From positions 321,949 to 385,948 of the forward strand of contig NZ_LMNF01000002.1 in the NCBI RefSeq assembly GCF_001422485.1: a stretch of DNA of 64,000 bases, in the 5' to 3' direction. Every line of letters begins with the position of its first letter. Within the stretch, counting starts at the first letter, position 1. Shown in pieces: positions 52,213-61,219 of this stretch. The position numbers and the translations under genes are program-made. The notes below the pieces were generated by a model. The model worked only from the letters and a program-made list of their open reading frames with translations. It did no database searches and was not told the origin of the DNA. Source of the stretch: Agreia sp. Leaf283 (lineage in GTDB: Bacteria > Actinomycetota > Actinomycetes > Actinomycetales > Microbacteriaceae).

Positions 52213-53937
52213 CTAGCCGTCGACCGCCTGGAGTCGGTGCAGCGCCTCGCGCCTGGCCTGCTGATCGATCGGATCGGGCACCGGCAGCGAGGCCAGCAGC
52301 CGCTGGGTGTACGGGTGCTGCGGCGCACCGAGCACCTCGGCCCCCGTGCCCTCCTCGACGAGTTCTCCCTTGTAGAGAACCGCGATGCGATCCGCCAGCA
52401 GGTCGACCACGGCGAGGTCATGGCTGATGAATAGCGAGGCGAAGCCGAACTCCCGCTGCAGCTCGGTGAACAGCTCGAGAACGCGCGCCTGCACCGACAC
52501 ATCGAGTGCACTCGTCGGTTCGTCGGCGATGAGCAGCTTGGGCCTGAGAGCGATCGACCGGGCCAGGCTCGCGCGTTGCCGCTGACCACCGCTGAGTTCG
52601 TGCGGATAGCGATCGCCGAACGCCTTGGGCAACTGCACGGCCTCGAGGAGCTCGTCGACCTGGGCTCGGGCGTCGCGGGAATCCGCGGCGCGACCGTGCA
52701 CGACCAGCGGCTCCGCGACGCAGTCCGCGATCGTCAGCAGCGGGTTGAAGCTCGAGGCCGGGTCCTGGAACACGAACCCGATATCGACCCTGGCGCTGCG
52801 GAACGCCCGTTCCCGGATGCCGAGCATCTCGCGGCCGAGCACGCTCAGCGACCCGCCGGTCACCTTCGAGAGACCCGCGATCGCGCGTCCGATCGTGGTC
52901 TTTCCCGAGCCGGACTCCCCCACCAGGCCGAGAACCTCGCCCTCCTTGATCTCGAACGAGACGCCGTTGACGGCACGGAAGCCGCCGCGGCCCAGGCGAC
53001 CCGGGTATTCGATGACCAGGTCGCGAGCCACGACGACGGGCGTGGTCGACGAGTCGCGCTCGAGGCGCTCCTGCGTGCGCACGGCCGCGCGGGCCTCGCC
53101 CTGGCCGATGTGCGGAACGGCTGCGAGCAGCTGCTTCGTGTAGTCGGCCTGGGGCGACGAGAACAGGGTGCGGGCATCCGCCTCTTCGACGACCTTGCCC
53201 TGGTACATGACGACGACGCGATCGGCCAGGTCGGCCACGACGCCCATGTTGTGCGTGATGAGCACGATCGCGGTGTCGAACTCGTCTCGGAGGCGCCGGA
53301 GCAGGTCGAGGATCTCGGCCTGCACCGTCACATCGAGGGCCGTGGTCGGCTCGTCGGCGACGATGAGGCCCGGGTTGAGGACGAGCGCCATCGCGATCAC
53401 GACACGCTGCTTCTGTCCACCCGAGAACTGGTGAGGGTAGTAGTTGACCCGAGTCTCGGGGTCGGGAATGCCGACTCGACGCAGGATGTCGATCGCCTGC
53501 TTCTTCGCGTCCTTGCGTGAGACGGATCCGTGGGCGCGGATGCCCTCCGCGATCTGCCATCCCACCGTGTAGACGGGGTTCAGCGCGGTCGACGGCTCCT
53601 GGAAGACCATCGCCACGTCTTCGCCGCGAAGGCTCCGGAGGGCGTTCTGCGAGGCATCCACGATATCGGTCGTGCGGCTGCGGTCGCGGCTGCGGAGCAG
53701 GATGGATCCGCTCGACGTGGCGGTCGACGGCACGAGACCGAGGATCGACTTCGCGGTCACGCTCTTTCCGCTGCCGCTCTCCCCCACGATGGCCACGATC
53801 TCCCTCGGCCGCACGGCGATGGAGACGCCGTCGACGGCCCGCACCGCTCCGCCGTCGGTGGCGAAGGTGACCCGGAGGTCGACGATCGAGACGATGTCGG
53901 ACTCGCTCGTCATTGCATCGGTGATTTCTGCGCTCAT
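52213..53937 (-). CDS. Oligopeptide-type ABC importer, fused double ATPase (DppD-DppF type)
   Basis: A 574-residue protein holding two complete ABC ATPase domains. The first (residues about 15-265) has GESGSGKSV, FSGGQKQRV and LIVADEP; the second (about 300-560) has GESGSGKTT, LSGGQRQRA and LLIADEP. Each is followed by the peptide-transporter C-terminal motif (YTKQLLAAVP; HPYTQRLLASLP). It energises import with the two permeases upstream in the operon. The ATG overlaps the stop of the DppC-like gene (ATGA). A much longer upstream reading in this frame is only a shadow of that permease gene. Confidence 0.94.
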   Translation of the reverse strand: MSAEITDAMTSESDIVSIVDLRVTFATDGGAVRAVDGVSIAVRPREIVAIVGESGSGKSVTAKSILGLVPSTATSSGSILLRSRDRSRTTDIVDASQNALRSLRGEDVAMVFQEPSTALNPVYTVGWQIAEGIRAHGSVSRKDAKKQAIDILRRVGIPDPETRVNYYPHQFSGGQKQRVVIAMALVLNPGLIVADEPTTALDVTVQAEILDLLRRLRDEFDTAIVLITHNMGVVADLADRVVVMYQGKVVEEADARTLFSSPQADYTKQLLAAVPHIGQGEARAAVRTQERLERDSSTTPVVVARDLVIEYPGRLGRGGFRAVNGVSFEIKEGEVLGLVGESGSGKTTIGRAIAGLSKVTGGSLSVLGREMLGIRERAFRSARVDIGFVFQDPASSFNPLLTIADCVAEPLVVHGRAADSRDARAQVDELLEAVQLPKAFGDRYPHELSGGQRQRASLARSIALRPKLLIADEPTSALDVSVQARVLELFTELQREFGFASLFISHDLAVVDLLADRIAVLYKGELVEEGTGAEVLGAPQHPYTQRLLASLPVPDPIDQQARREALHRLQAVDG

Positions 53938-54995
53938 GAGACCCGCTCCTCGTCGTCTGCTGTCGATGCGTCGTCGGCGACGATCGACTCCCCCGTCGCT
54001 CCGGCGCCGTGCGGCTCCGCCCCGTTGTCGGGTGTCGGCGCACCGGTGTCGAGTGCGGCACGCCGGCCGCGCAGTCGCGGATCGGCGAGGTCGTTCAGGC
54101 TCTCGCCGAGGAGCGTGATGCCCAGCACGGCGAGCACGATGGCGAGACCCGGGAACAGCGACGTCCACCAGATTCCACTCGTCACGTCGGAGAGGGACTT
54201 GTTGAGGTCGTATCCCCACTCGGCGGCGGCCGTGGGCTCGATGCCGAAGCCCAGGAACCCGAGGCCGGCGAGCGTGAGGAGCGCCTCGGACGAGTTGAGG
54301 GTCAGCAGGAGGGGCAGGGAGCGGGTGGCGTTGCGCAGGACGTGCCGGAAGACGATGCGGGGAGCACGCGTTCCGATCACCTTCGCGGACTCGACGTACG
54401 CCTCGCTCTTGATGCGCACCGTCTCGGCGCGGATGACCCGGAAGTACTGGGGAATGAAGACGACGGTGATCGAGATGGATGCGGCCAGGATCCCTCCGAA
54501 GAGATCGCTTCGCCCGCCCGAGATCACGATCGACATCACGATGGCCAGCAGCAGCGACGGGAAGGCGTAGATCGCGTCGCAGACGACGACCAGGACGCGG
54601 TCGAGCCACCCTCCGATGTAGCCGGAGACGAGGCCGAGGAAGATTCCCGCGAAGATCGAGAGGATGACCGACACGACGATGGTGAGGATCGCGGTCTGCG
54701 CTCCCCAGATCACCCGCGAGAGCACGTCGTAGCCGCCCACGGTCGTGCCCAGCAGGTGTTCGGCGTTCGGGGCCTCCTGCGCCCCGAACGGGGTGCCGTC
54801 GCTGCGCAGCTGCGCGAACCCGTAGGGCGCGAGCAGTGGTGCGAAGACCGCCGTGAGCACGAAGACACCGGTGATGACGACGCCGGCGATCAGCATTCCG
54901 CGCTGCAGGCCGATGCTCGATCGCACCTGTTCGAAGAGCGGGATGCGCGAGACGAGACTGCGCTTCGGTCGGGTTTGAGCGGTGGTTGCCGTCAC
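53934..54995 (-). CDS. Peptide-type ABC importer permease (DppC-like)
   Basis: A 353-residue permease with a long cytoplasmic N-terminus, a first helix (GMLIAGVVITGVFVLTAVFA) typical of DppC/OppC, five further helices and the EAA loop that docks the ATPase (EAYVESAKVIGTRAPRIVFRHV). A 45-residue acidic, Asp/Ala-rich tail extends beyond the usual end. The start is a GTG 2 bp after the DppB-like stop. It pairs with the DppB-like subunit to form the pore. Confidence 0.93.
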   Translation of the reverse strand: MTATTAQTRPKRSLVSRIPLFEQVRSSIGLQRGMLIAGVVITGVFVLTAVFAPLLAPYGFAQLRSDGTPFGAQEAPNAEHLLGTTVGGYDVLSRVIWGAQTAILTIVVSVILSIFAGIFLGLVSGYIGGWLDRVLVVVCDAIYAFPSLLLAIVMSIVISGGRSDLFGGILAASISITVVFIPQYFRVIRAETVRIKSEAYVESAKVIGTRAPRIVFRHVLRNATRSLPLLLTLNSSEALLTLAGLGFLGFGIEPTAAAEWGYDLNKSLSDVTSGIWWTSLFPGLAIVLAVLGITLLGESLNDLADPRLRGRRAALDTGAPTPDNGAEPHGAGATGESIVADDASTADDEERVS

Positions 54996-54997
54996 GA

Positions 54998-56098
54998 CTA
55001 GTACCTGACTCTCGGGTCGATGAGCGCGGCGATGATGTCCACGATGAAGTTGGTCACGGCCACGATCACGGCCAGGAGGGCGACGATGCCCTGAACCGCG
55101 ACGAAGTCACGCGCCTGAAGGTAGTGGGCCAGCTGGAATCCCAGGCCCTTCCACTCGAAGGTCGTCTCGGTGAGCACGGCGCCGCCGAGCAGGAGCGCGA
55201 TCTGGAGGCCGATGACCGTGATGATCGGGATCAGCGCGGGACGGTAGGCGTGCTTGCGCACGAGCCGGAACTCGGTCACGCCGCGCGACCTGGCCGAGTC
55301 GACGTAGTCGGTGCCGAGCGTGCCGATGAGGTTGGTGCGCACGAGCCTGAGGAAGACACCGGCCGTGAGCAGACCGAGTGCGACGCCGGGAAGCACCGCG
55401 TGCGAGAGCACGTCGCCGATCACCTCGGGATTGCCGGTCTGAAGGGCGTCGATGAGGTAGATGCCGGTCTTCGACTGCAGGAACTGCATCTGCAGCTCGG
55501 CTCCGGTGGATGCGCGACCCGCGACCGGGAGCACCTGCAGCCAGACCGCGAAGACGAGCTTGAGCAGGAGTCCCGCGAAGAAGACCGGGGTGGCGTAGCA
55601 GAGGATGGCGAAGATGCGGAGGAACGCATCGGGAGCCCGGTCGCGGAAATAGGCGGCGACCATTCCGAGCGGGATGCCCACGATGAACGCCACGATGAGG
55701 GCGTAGAACGCGAGCTCGAGGGTGGCGCCGCCGTAGGTCAGCAGAACCTGGGTGACCGGCCGGTTGTCGCTGAGCGTGCTGCCGAAGTTGCCGGTGACGA
55801 TGTTGCCGAGGTACTCGAGGTACTGCACGATCAGGGGCCGGTCGTAGCCGGCCTCGTGGATGCGCTCTTGCAACTGGGGCCCGGTGAGCTTGCCGCCGAG
55901 GGCCGCGGTGATGGGATCGCCTGTGGTGCGCATGAGAAGGAAGACGAGGGTGACGAGGATGAACACCGTCGGGATGATGAGCAGGAACCGCACCAGGATG
56001 TAGCGGCCGAGTCCTCCCCCACCCGACGACGACCTGCGTCGGAGAACGGCCGGAGGTGCGGCCGATGCCGGATCCGGAGAGCTGAGTTCTGCAGTCAC
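54998..56098 (-). CDS. Peptide-type ABC importer permease (DppB-like)
   Basis: A 366-residue permease with the DppB start (YILVRFLLIIPTVFILVTLVFLLMR), the external loop GNFGSTLSDNRPV, and the EAA loop (DYVDSARSRGVTEFRLVRKHAYRPALIPII). Six helices are visible. The 30-residue N-terminal extension is Pro/Ala/Ser-rich. The GTG has AAGGGA about 9 nt upstream. It is separated from the binding-protein gene by 108 bp that contain a strong hairpin, so the pore genes are probably expressed at a lower level than the binding protein. Confidence 0.93.
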   Translation of the reverse strand: MTAELSSPDPASAAPPAVLRRRSSSGGGGLGRYILVRFLLIIPTVFILVTLVFLLMRTTGDPITAALGGKLTGPQLQERIHEAGYDRPLIVQYLEYLGNIVTGNFGSTLSDNRPVTQVLLTYGGATLELAFYALIVAFIVGIPLGMVAAYFRDRAPDAFLRIFAILCYATPVFFAGLLLKLVFAVWLQVLPVAGRASTGAELQMQFLQSKTGIYLIDALQTGNPEVIGDVLSHAVLPGVALGLLTAGVFLRLVRTNLIGTLGTDYVDSARSRGVTEFRLVRKHAYRPALIPIITVIGLQIALLLGGAVLTETTFEWKGLGFQLAHYLQARDFVAVQGIVALLAVIVAVTNFIVDIIAALIDPRVRY

Positions 56099-56136
56099 GT
56101 GCGTGTGTCCCTTGATATAAACGACGGGTGACGTGA

Positions 56137-56172
56137 CTCAGGGGCGAAGCGCGTGTGCGCCTCGCCCCTGAG
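56137..56172 (-). terminator. Intercistronic hairpin between binding-protein and permease genes
   Basis: CTCAGGGGCGA...TCGCCCCTGAG with an inner GCGC/GCGC pair forms a long stem without a T-run, 35 bp after the binding-protein stop. It probably acts as a partial terminator or as 3' protection, keeping binding-protein mRNA more abundant than permease mRNA. Confidence 0.6.
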
Positions 56173-56206
56173 CCACAATGCTAGAGCGACTCTAGCCTGT
56201 GGCCGA

Positions 56207-57838
56207 TCAGCCCTTGGTAAGTGCTCCGTAGCGGAACTTGAACGAGGCGTCGAGCGTGTCCGACGTTCCCTCGATGGTCGTTCCCGTGACGGCGACCTGG
56301 GCGCCCTGCAGGTACGGAACCGTCGAGAGGTCCGCCGCGACGGCATCCTGAATCTGTTCGATGATCGCCGTGCGCTCCGCCGGGTCGGTCGTCACGGCCT
56401 GCTTCAGGATCAGGTCGTTGACGGCCGGGTTGTCGTAGTGGTTGGCCAAGAAGTTCTCGGTGAGGAAGAACGGCGTCAGGTAGTTGTCGGCGTCGGAGTA
56501 GTCCGGGAACCAGCCGAGCTGGTAGGCCGGGTACACGTCGGTCGTGCGGTCCTTCGAGTACTGGACCCACTCGGTGGTCTCGAGGTTGACCGTGAAGAGG
56601 CCGCTCGACTCGAGCTGATCCTTGATGAGCGCGTACTCGTCGCCCGACGACGGGCCGTAGTGGTCGTTGCTGTACTGGAGCGACAGCTCGACCGGGCCGG
56701 TGACGCCGGCGGCCTCGAGGGTGGACTTGGCCTTGTCGGCATCCGGGCCGCCGTTTCCGTCGCCGTAGGGTGCCTTGAGCGACTCGGTGGCTCCGGTCAG
56801 GCCCGCGGGAACGTAGGAGTACAGCGGCGTGTATGTGCCCTTGTAGACCTGGTCGGCGATCTCGTCACGGTCGATGAGGTCGGCGACGGCCTGGCGCACG
56901 GCGAGAGCCTTGGCCGGGTCGGCCTCGGGGGTCTTCGCGCCGAACGGCTGCGTGTCGAAGTTGAAGACGATGTAGCGGATCTCGCCGCCGGGTCCGTCGA
57001 CGACCTTGACCTTGTCGTTGCCCTTGAGGTCGTCGATGTCGGTGGCGGAGAGGCTGCGGAACGCCACGTCGATGTTGCCCTCCTGGATGTCGAGCTTCAG
57101 GTTCGACGAGTCGGCGTAGTACTTCACGTTGATCTGGTCGCTCTTGGCGGCACCCAGTACACCCTCGTAACCGTCGAACGCCTTATAGGAGATCAGGTTG
57201 TTGAAGTCGTAGTTGGTGATCTCGTACTGTCCGGCGAAGGCCTTGCCCGCGACGATGTCCTCGTCGCTGGTGAGCTCGGTCGCGGAGAAGACGTCTTCGT
57301 CGACGATCGGGCCGGCGGGGCTCGACAGGATCTGCGGAAACACCTGGTCGTCGGCCGACTTGAGCGTGAAGACGACGGTGGTGTCGTCGGGGGCGGCGAC
57401 GGAGTCGAGGTTGTAGAGCAGCGACGCGGGGCCGTTCTCGTCGTTGATCGCGACCTGGCGGTCGAACGTGAACTTCACATCGGAGGACGTGAGGTCGTTG
57501 CCGTTGGCGAACTTCAGTCCGGGCTTCAGCTTCACGGTGTACTCGGTGGGCGAGGTGAACTCGGCCGACTCGGCGATGTCGGGCTCGACGTCGGGGCTGC
57601 CGTAGGGGGTGTTCATCAGGAAGGGGAACACCTGGTTCATCACGGCGAACGAGCCGTTGTCGTAGGAACCGGCCGGGTCGAGCACCGTGACCTTGTCGGT
57701 CGTGCCGATGGTGATTGCGCTGCCGCTCGTGCTGCCGCCGGTCGAACCGCCGGAGCATCCGGCGAGCACGAGGGCCACCGCTGCTGTTCCGGCGAGCGAC
57801 GCGACGACTCGGGTCGTGCGTGTGGATGCGGATCTCAT
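56207..57838 (-). CDS. Peptide-type ABC importer substrate-binding lipoprotein (SBP family 5)
   Basis: A 543-residue exported protein. The signal peptide ends in the lipobox VLAGC with lipidated Cys28, and a Gly/Ser linker follows. The mature part is a family 5 solute-binding protein (GTTDKVTVLDPAGSYDNGS ... KLKPGLKFANGNDLTSSDVKFTFDR ... AVRQAVADLIDRDEIA). Relatives bind di- or oligopeptides, nickel complexes or other small molecules, so the ligand is open. The ATG has GAGAGGT about 8 nt upstream. It is the first gene of the importer operon. Confidence 0.94.
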   Translation of the reverse strand: MRSASTRTTRVVASLAGTAAVALVLAGCSGGSTGGSTSGSAITIGTTDKVTVLDPAGSYDNGSFAVMNQVFPFLMNTPYGSPDVEPDIAESAEFTSPTEYTVKLKPGLKFANGNDLTSSDVKFTFDRQVAINDENGPASLLYNLDSVAAPDDTTVVFTLKSADDQVFPQILSSPAGPIVDEDVFSATELTSDEDIVAGKAFAGQYEITNYDFNNLISYKAFDGYEGVLGAAKSDQINVKYYADSSNLKLDIQEGNIDVAFRSLSATDIDDLKGNDKVKVVDGPGGEIRYIVFNFDTQPFGAKTPEADPAKALAVRQAVADLIDRDEIADQVYKGTYTPLYSYVPAGLTGATESLKAPYGDGNGGPDADKAKSTLEAAGVTGPVELSLQYSNDHYGPSSGDEYALIKDQLESSGLFTVNLETTEWVQYSKDRTTDVYPAYQLGWFPDYSDADNYLTPFFLTENFLANHYDNPAVNDLILKQAVTTDPAERTAIIEQIQDAVAADLSTVPYLQGAQVAVTGTTIEGTSDTLDASFKFRYGALTKG

Positions 57839-58031
57839 ATCCGTCTACCTCTCTGGAGTGATATTTCAGACACAGATGTACCCCGAACGGGGCTTTCCGT
57901 GATTGCTGTATCCCAGTCATACCGCAGCGCATGAACTGTCACCAAGCTGACAGCAGGCGGCGGCGGACATGTTTACCGGATCGAAACAAGCCGGTTTCTG
58001 TCCAGCAGCGTCGCTTTGCTGCCAACCTCGA

Positions 58032-59927
58032 CTATTCGCGCAGCGCGCGCCTGTCGGCCTCGACCTGCATCAACTGGCGCTGCAACGAGCGATGCTCGTC
58101 GGGGTGCGCGGTCGCATCGGTGCGCTGGAACTGGCCGAGCAGCTCCTCCTTGCGACGAACCAGGTCGCGTTCGACCAGCGACAGCACGACCTGCTGGAGG
58201 TAGACGTCGAGTTCGCGTTCGGGGCGCTCGGGCACCGGGGCGACCGCCAGCTGGGCGACGAGCGTCTTCACGGGGTCGGGCACGGTCTCCTGGATGATCG
58301 ACGCCCAGTCGGGCCTGTCGAACGAGTTCAGGCGCATGGCCACCGCGTCGCGCACCGCCGCCAACGCGCCGTTGCTGAACGCGACAGCTGTGCCGCGCGC
58401 CAGCAGGTCCTTTCCGACGCTGGTCGGAAACTGGAGCATCGCCATGAGCGCGTCGCGCTCGAGGCGGGTCGCCGTGGTGCTCGGCAGGCTGGTGAGGGAT
58501 ATCGCGACGGGCGGTGCCACCTCGAGCGAGGTGATGGATGCCGGCCCGCCTTCGGCGGCCGGTGCCAGTCGTGGAGATTCCAGTTCGCGCGACGTGGCGT
58601 GCTCGCTCGACCTGCCGGCGGCATCCACCGCTCGGCCGACCTCGCCGAGGTCCATGCCGAGCAGGCGGGCGAGCTCGCGGGCGTAGCCGGGCCGGATCGA
58701 CGGGTCACGGATGTCGGCCACGACGGGAGCCGCGGCCCGCAGCGCGGCCACGCGGCCCTCGACCGAGTTGAGGTCGAATGTCGAGAGTCGCTGCTTGATG
58801 ACGAATTCGAACATCGGCTTCTTGCCGGTCACGAGTCTGCGCACCGCGTCGTCGCCCCGGCCCAGCCGCAGATCGCAGGGGTCGAGCCCGTCGGGCGCGA
58901 CCGCGACGTAGGTCTGCGCGGCGAACCGGTGCTCCTCGCTGAACGCGCGAAGCACCGCCTTCTGGCCCGCCGAGTCGGGGTCGAAGGTGAAGATCACTTC
59001 GCCGAGCCCGGCCGTGTCGTCGGACAGCACGCGACGCATCACCTTGATGTGATCGACGCCGAAGGAGGTGCCGCAGGTGGCGACCGCGGTCGTGACCCCG
59101 GCCAGATGGCAGGCCATGACGTCGGTGTAACCCTCGACGATCACGACCTGGTGGCTGCGGGCGATGTCGCGCTTGGCGAGATCGAGCCCGTACAGCACCT
59201 GCGACTTGTGGTAAACGAGGGTCTCGGGCGTGTTCAGGTATTTCGGGCCCTTGTCGTCGTCGAGAAGGCGGCGCGCGCCGAATCCGACCGTCTGGCCCGT
59301 CTGGTCGCGAATAGGCCAGATGAGCCGCCCCCGGAACCGGTCGTAGCTGCCGCGCTCGCCGGTGCTCGTGAGTCCGGCGGCGCTCAGCTCTTCGGCGGTG
59401 AATCCTTTGGACCTCAGGTGCTTGCCGAGGATGTCCCACCCCTTCGGCGCGAAGCCCACGCCGAACCGTTCGGCCGCAGAGGCGTCGAAGCCCCTCTCGC
59501 CGAGGAAGCGCCGGCCCACCTCGGCATCGGGAGTCATCAGCTGTTCGATGAAGAACTCGCGCGCGGCGTCGTTGGCGGCGAGCAGCCTCGCCCTGCTCGA
59601 GTAGTCGCTCGGTGCTCCCCCGTCTTCGTAGTGCAGCTCGAAGCCGATGCGCGCGGCCATGCGCTCGACGGCTTCGCTGAACGAGACGTGGTCCATCTTC
59701 TGCAGGAAGGTGAAGACGTCGCCGCCCTCGCCGCAGCCGAAGCAGTGGTAGTAGCCCACCTGCGGGCGAACGTGGAAGCTGGGGCTGCGTTCGTCGTGGA
59801 ACGGGCAGAGCCCCTTCATCGACCCGACTCCCGCGCTCTTCAGCGTGACGTACTCGCCGACGACATCGCCCAGGTTGATGCGGGAGCGCACCTCATCGAT
59901 GTCACGCCTGAGAATGAGTCCTGCCAT
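58032..59927 (-). CDS. dnaG: DNA primase
   Basis: A 631-residue primase that makes RNA primers at the replication fork. The N-terminal CHC2 zinc finger has CPFHDERSPSF and HCFGCGEGGD, with the Cys-His-Cys-Cys ligands intact. The TOPRIM core has VIVEGYTDVMA and TFDPDSAGQKA. The C-terminal 150 residues form the helical DnaB-binding part, ending RRALRE. The ATG shares one base with the dgt stop (TGATG), so it is coupled to dgt. This dusB-dgt-dnaG order is conserved in actinobacteria. Confidence 0.97.
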   Translation of the reverse strand: MAGLILRRDIDEVRSRINLGDVVGEYVTLKSAGVGSMKGLCPFHDERSPSFHVRPQVGYYHCFGCGEGGDVFTFLQKMDHVSFSEAVERMAARIGFELHYEDGGAPSDYSSRARLLAANDAAREFFIEQLMTPDAEVGRRFLGERGFDASAAERFGVGFAPKGWDILGKHLRSKGFTAEELSAAGLTSTGERGSYDRFRGRLIWPIRDQTGQTVGFGARRLLDDDKGPKYLNTPETLVYHKSQVLYGLDLAKRDIARSHQVVIVEGYTDVMACHLAGVTTAVATCGTSFGVDHIKVMRRVLSDDTAGLGEVIFTFDPDSAGQKAVLRAFSEEHRFAAQTYVAVAPDGLDPCDLRLGRGDDAVRRLVTGKKPMFEFVIKQRLSTFDLNSVEGRVAALRAAAPVVADIRDPSIRPGYARELARLLGMDLGEVGRAVDAAGRSSEHATSRELESPRLAPAAEGGPASITSLEVAPPVAISLTSLPSTTATRLERDALMAMLQFPTSVGKDLLARGTAVAFSNGALAAVRDAVAMRLNSFDRPDWASIIQETVPDPVKTLVAQLAVAPVPERPERELDVYLQQVVLSLVERDLVRRKEELLGQFQRTDATAHPDEHRSLQRQLMQVEADRRALRE

Positions 59928-61219
59928 CAGCCGAGGAGTCCCCTGCTCCAGGCGATCGCGGACTGGTCGGTGAGGCTGGCGACCTGGTCGACGACCACGC
60001 GTTTGCGGGCGGCGTCGTCGGATGCCTCGCGCCAGTCGGCCGCGAACGCCACCTCGAGCGCGCCCTCGCCCAGCCTGAAGAGCTCGGTGGCCAGCGACGT
60101 GAGAATGGCGCGCTGCTCGACGTAGAGGGGCTGGCGGGAATCGCTGGCCATCACGTAGGCGGCGACGATGCCCTTGAGCACCGCGATCTGCGCCTGCACG
60201 GGGCGAGGAACGACGACGCTTCCGCCGAACCGTGCAAGCGCCTCGGCGGGGTACGCCTCGCGGGTGGCCGCCGTGGATCGCCCGGCGAAGCGGCCGATCA
60301 GCTGGCTGGTGAGGTTCTTCAGCCTGCCCTGCGCTAGCCGGGAGCCGTCCCAGCCGTCGAGCCAGATCTCGAGGGAGGTCAGCTCGTCGAACGCCGCGGT
60401 CAGTTCGTCGCGGCTGAACTCGCCGCCCACCCACGACGAGATGGCGGCCACGAGGTCGTCGTGGTCGGCCCGAGCGCCCAGGGCTCCGACGTCGATGTAG
60501 CCGGTGAGCACGGCGTCTTCGAAGTCGTGCACCGAGTACGCGATGTCGTCGGAGAGGTCCATGACCTGTGCCTCGATGCACTTCTGCCCCGCGGGCGCAC
60601 CATCGCGCAGCCAGCGGAACGCGGCATCGTCTTCGGGGTAGACCCCGTACTTCGCTCGCCCGCTGGGGTCGCCGATGGCGTCGGCGATGGTCCACGGGTA
60701 CTTGCAGCTGGCGTCGAGGCTCGCCCGGGTGAGGTTGAGCCCGGCGCTCGTGCCGTCGGCGAAGACCACCTTGGGCTCGAGCCGAGTGAGGATGCGGAGG
60801 CTCTGCGCGTTGCCCTCGAAACCGCCGATGTCGGCCGCCCATTCGGCCAGCGCACGCTCGCCGTTGTGCCCGAACGGCGGATGCCCGAGGTCGTGGGCGA
60901 GACAGGCCGTGTCGACGACGTCGGGGTCGAGCCCGAGACTCGTCGCCAGCTCGCGGCCGACCTGGGCGACCTCGAGCGAGTGCGTGAGCCGGTTGCGGGC
61001 GAAGTCGAGGTCTGCCGGCGAGAGAACCTGGGTCTTGGCGGCTAGACGGCGGAATGCGCTCGAGTGCAGGATGCGCGCGCGGTCGCGGGCGAAGTCGCTG
61101 CGGCGCGAGGAGTGCTGCTCGGCGACGATGCGGTCGCTGTCTCTGGACTCGTAGCCGAGGGGCAGGACGGCGATCGGGGAAGCGGTGTCGGAGAGTGAGG
61201 TCACGGCTCTATCCGCCAC
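59927..61219 (-). CDS. dgt: Deoxyguanosinetriphosphate triphosphohydrolase-like protein
   Basis: A 430-residue HD-domain enzyme that removes triphosphate from dNTPs. Metal and catalytic motifs are RNRLTHSLEVAQVGRE, CLAHDLGHPPFGHNGE (the HD pair and following His) and MDLSDDIAYSVHDFED. The N-terminal EQHSSRRSDFARDRARILHSSAFRRLAAKTQV is the family opening. The start is uncertain: the GTG at 61219 overlaps dusB by 11 bp, and a GTG five codons later (61204) is as good; neither has a clear ribosome site. It is coupled to dnaG. Confidence 0.94.
   Translation of the reverse strand: MADRAVTSLSDTASPIAVLPLGYESRDSDRIVAEQHSSRRSDFARDRARILHSSAFRRLAAKTQVLSPADLDFARNRLTHSLEVAQVGRELATSLGLDPDVVDTACLAHDLGHPPFGHNGERALAEWAADIGGFEGNAQSLRILTRLEPKVVFADGTSAGLNLTRASLDASCKYPWTIADAIGDPSGRAKYGVYPEDDAAFRWLRDGAPAGQKCIEAQVMDLSDDIAYSVHDFEDAVLTGYIDVGALGARADHDDLVAAISSWVGGEFSRDELTAAFDELTSLEIWLDGWDGSRLAQGRLKNLTSQLIGRFAGRSTAATREAYPAEALARFGGSVVVPRPVQAQIAVLKGIVAAYVMASDSRQPLYVEQRAILTSLATELFRLGEGALEVAFAADWREASDDAARKRVVVDQVASLTDQSAIAWSRGLLG

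Noticed and set aside
53938-54609. Long N-terminal extension of the double ATPase gene
   Set aside because: This part is a shifted frame of the DppC-like permease. The Arg/Pro-rich composition and the ATGA overlap at 53937 show the real start.
57975-57995. ACCGG-N11-CCGGT hairpin after dnaG as a terminator
   Set aside because: The stem is only 5 bp with an 11-nt loop and no T-run; too weak to list as a feature.
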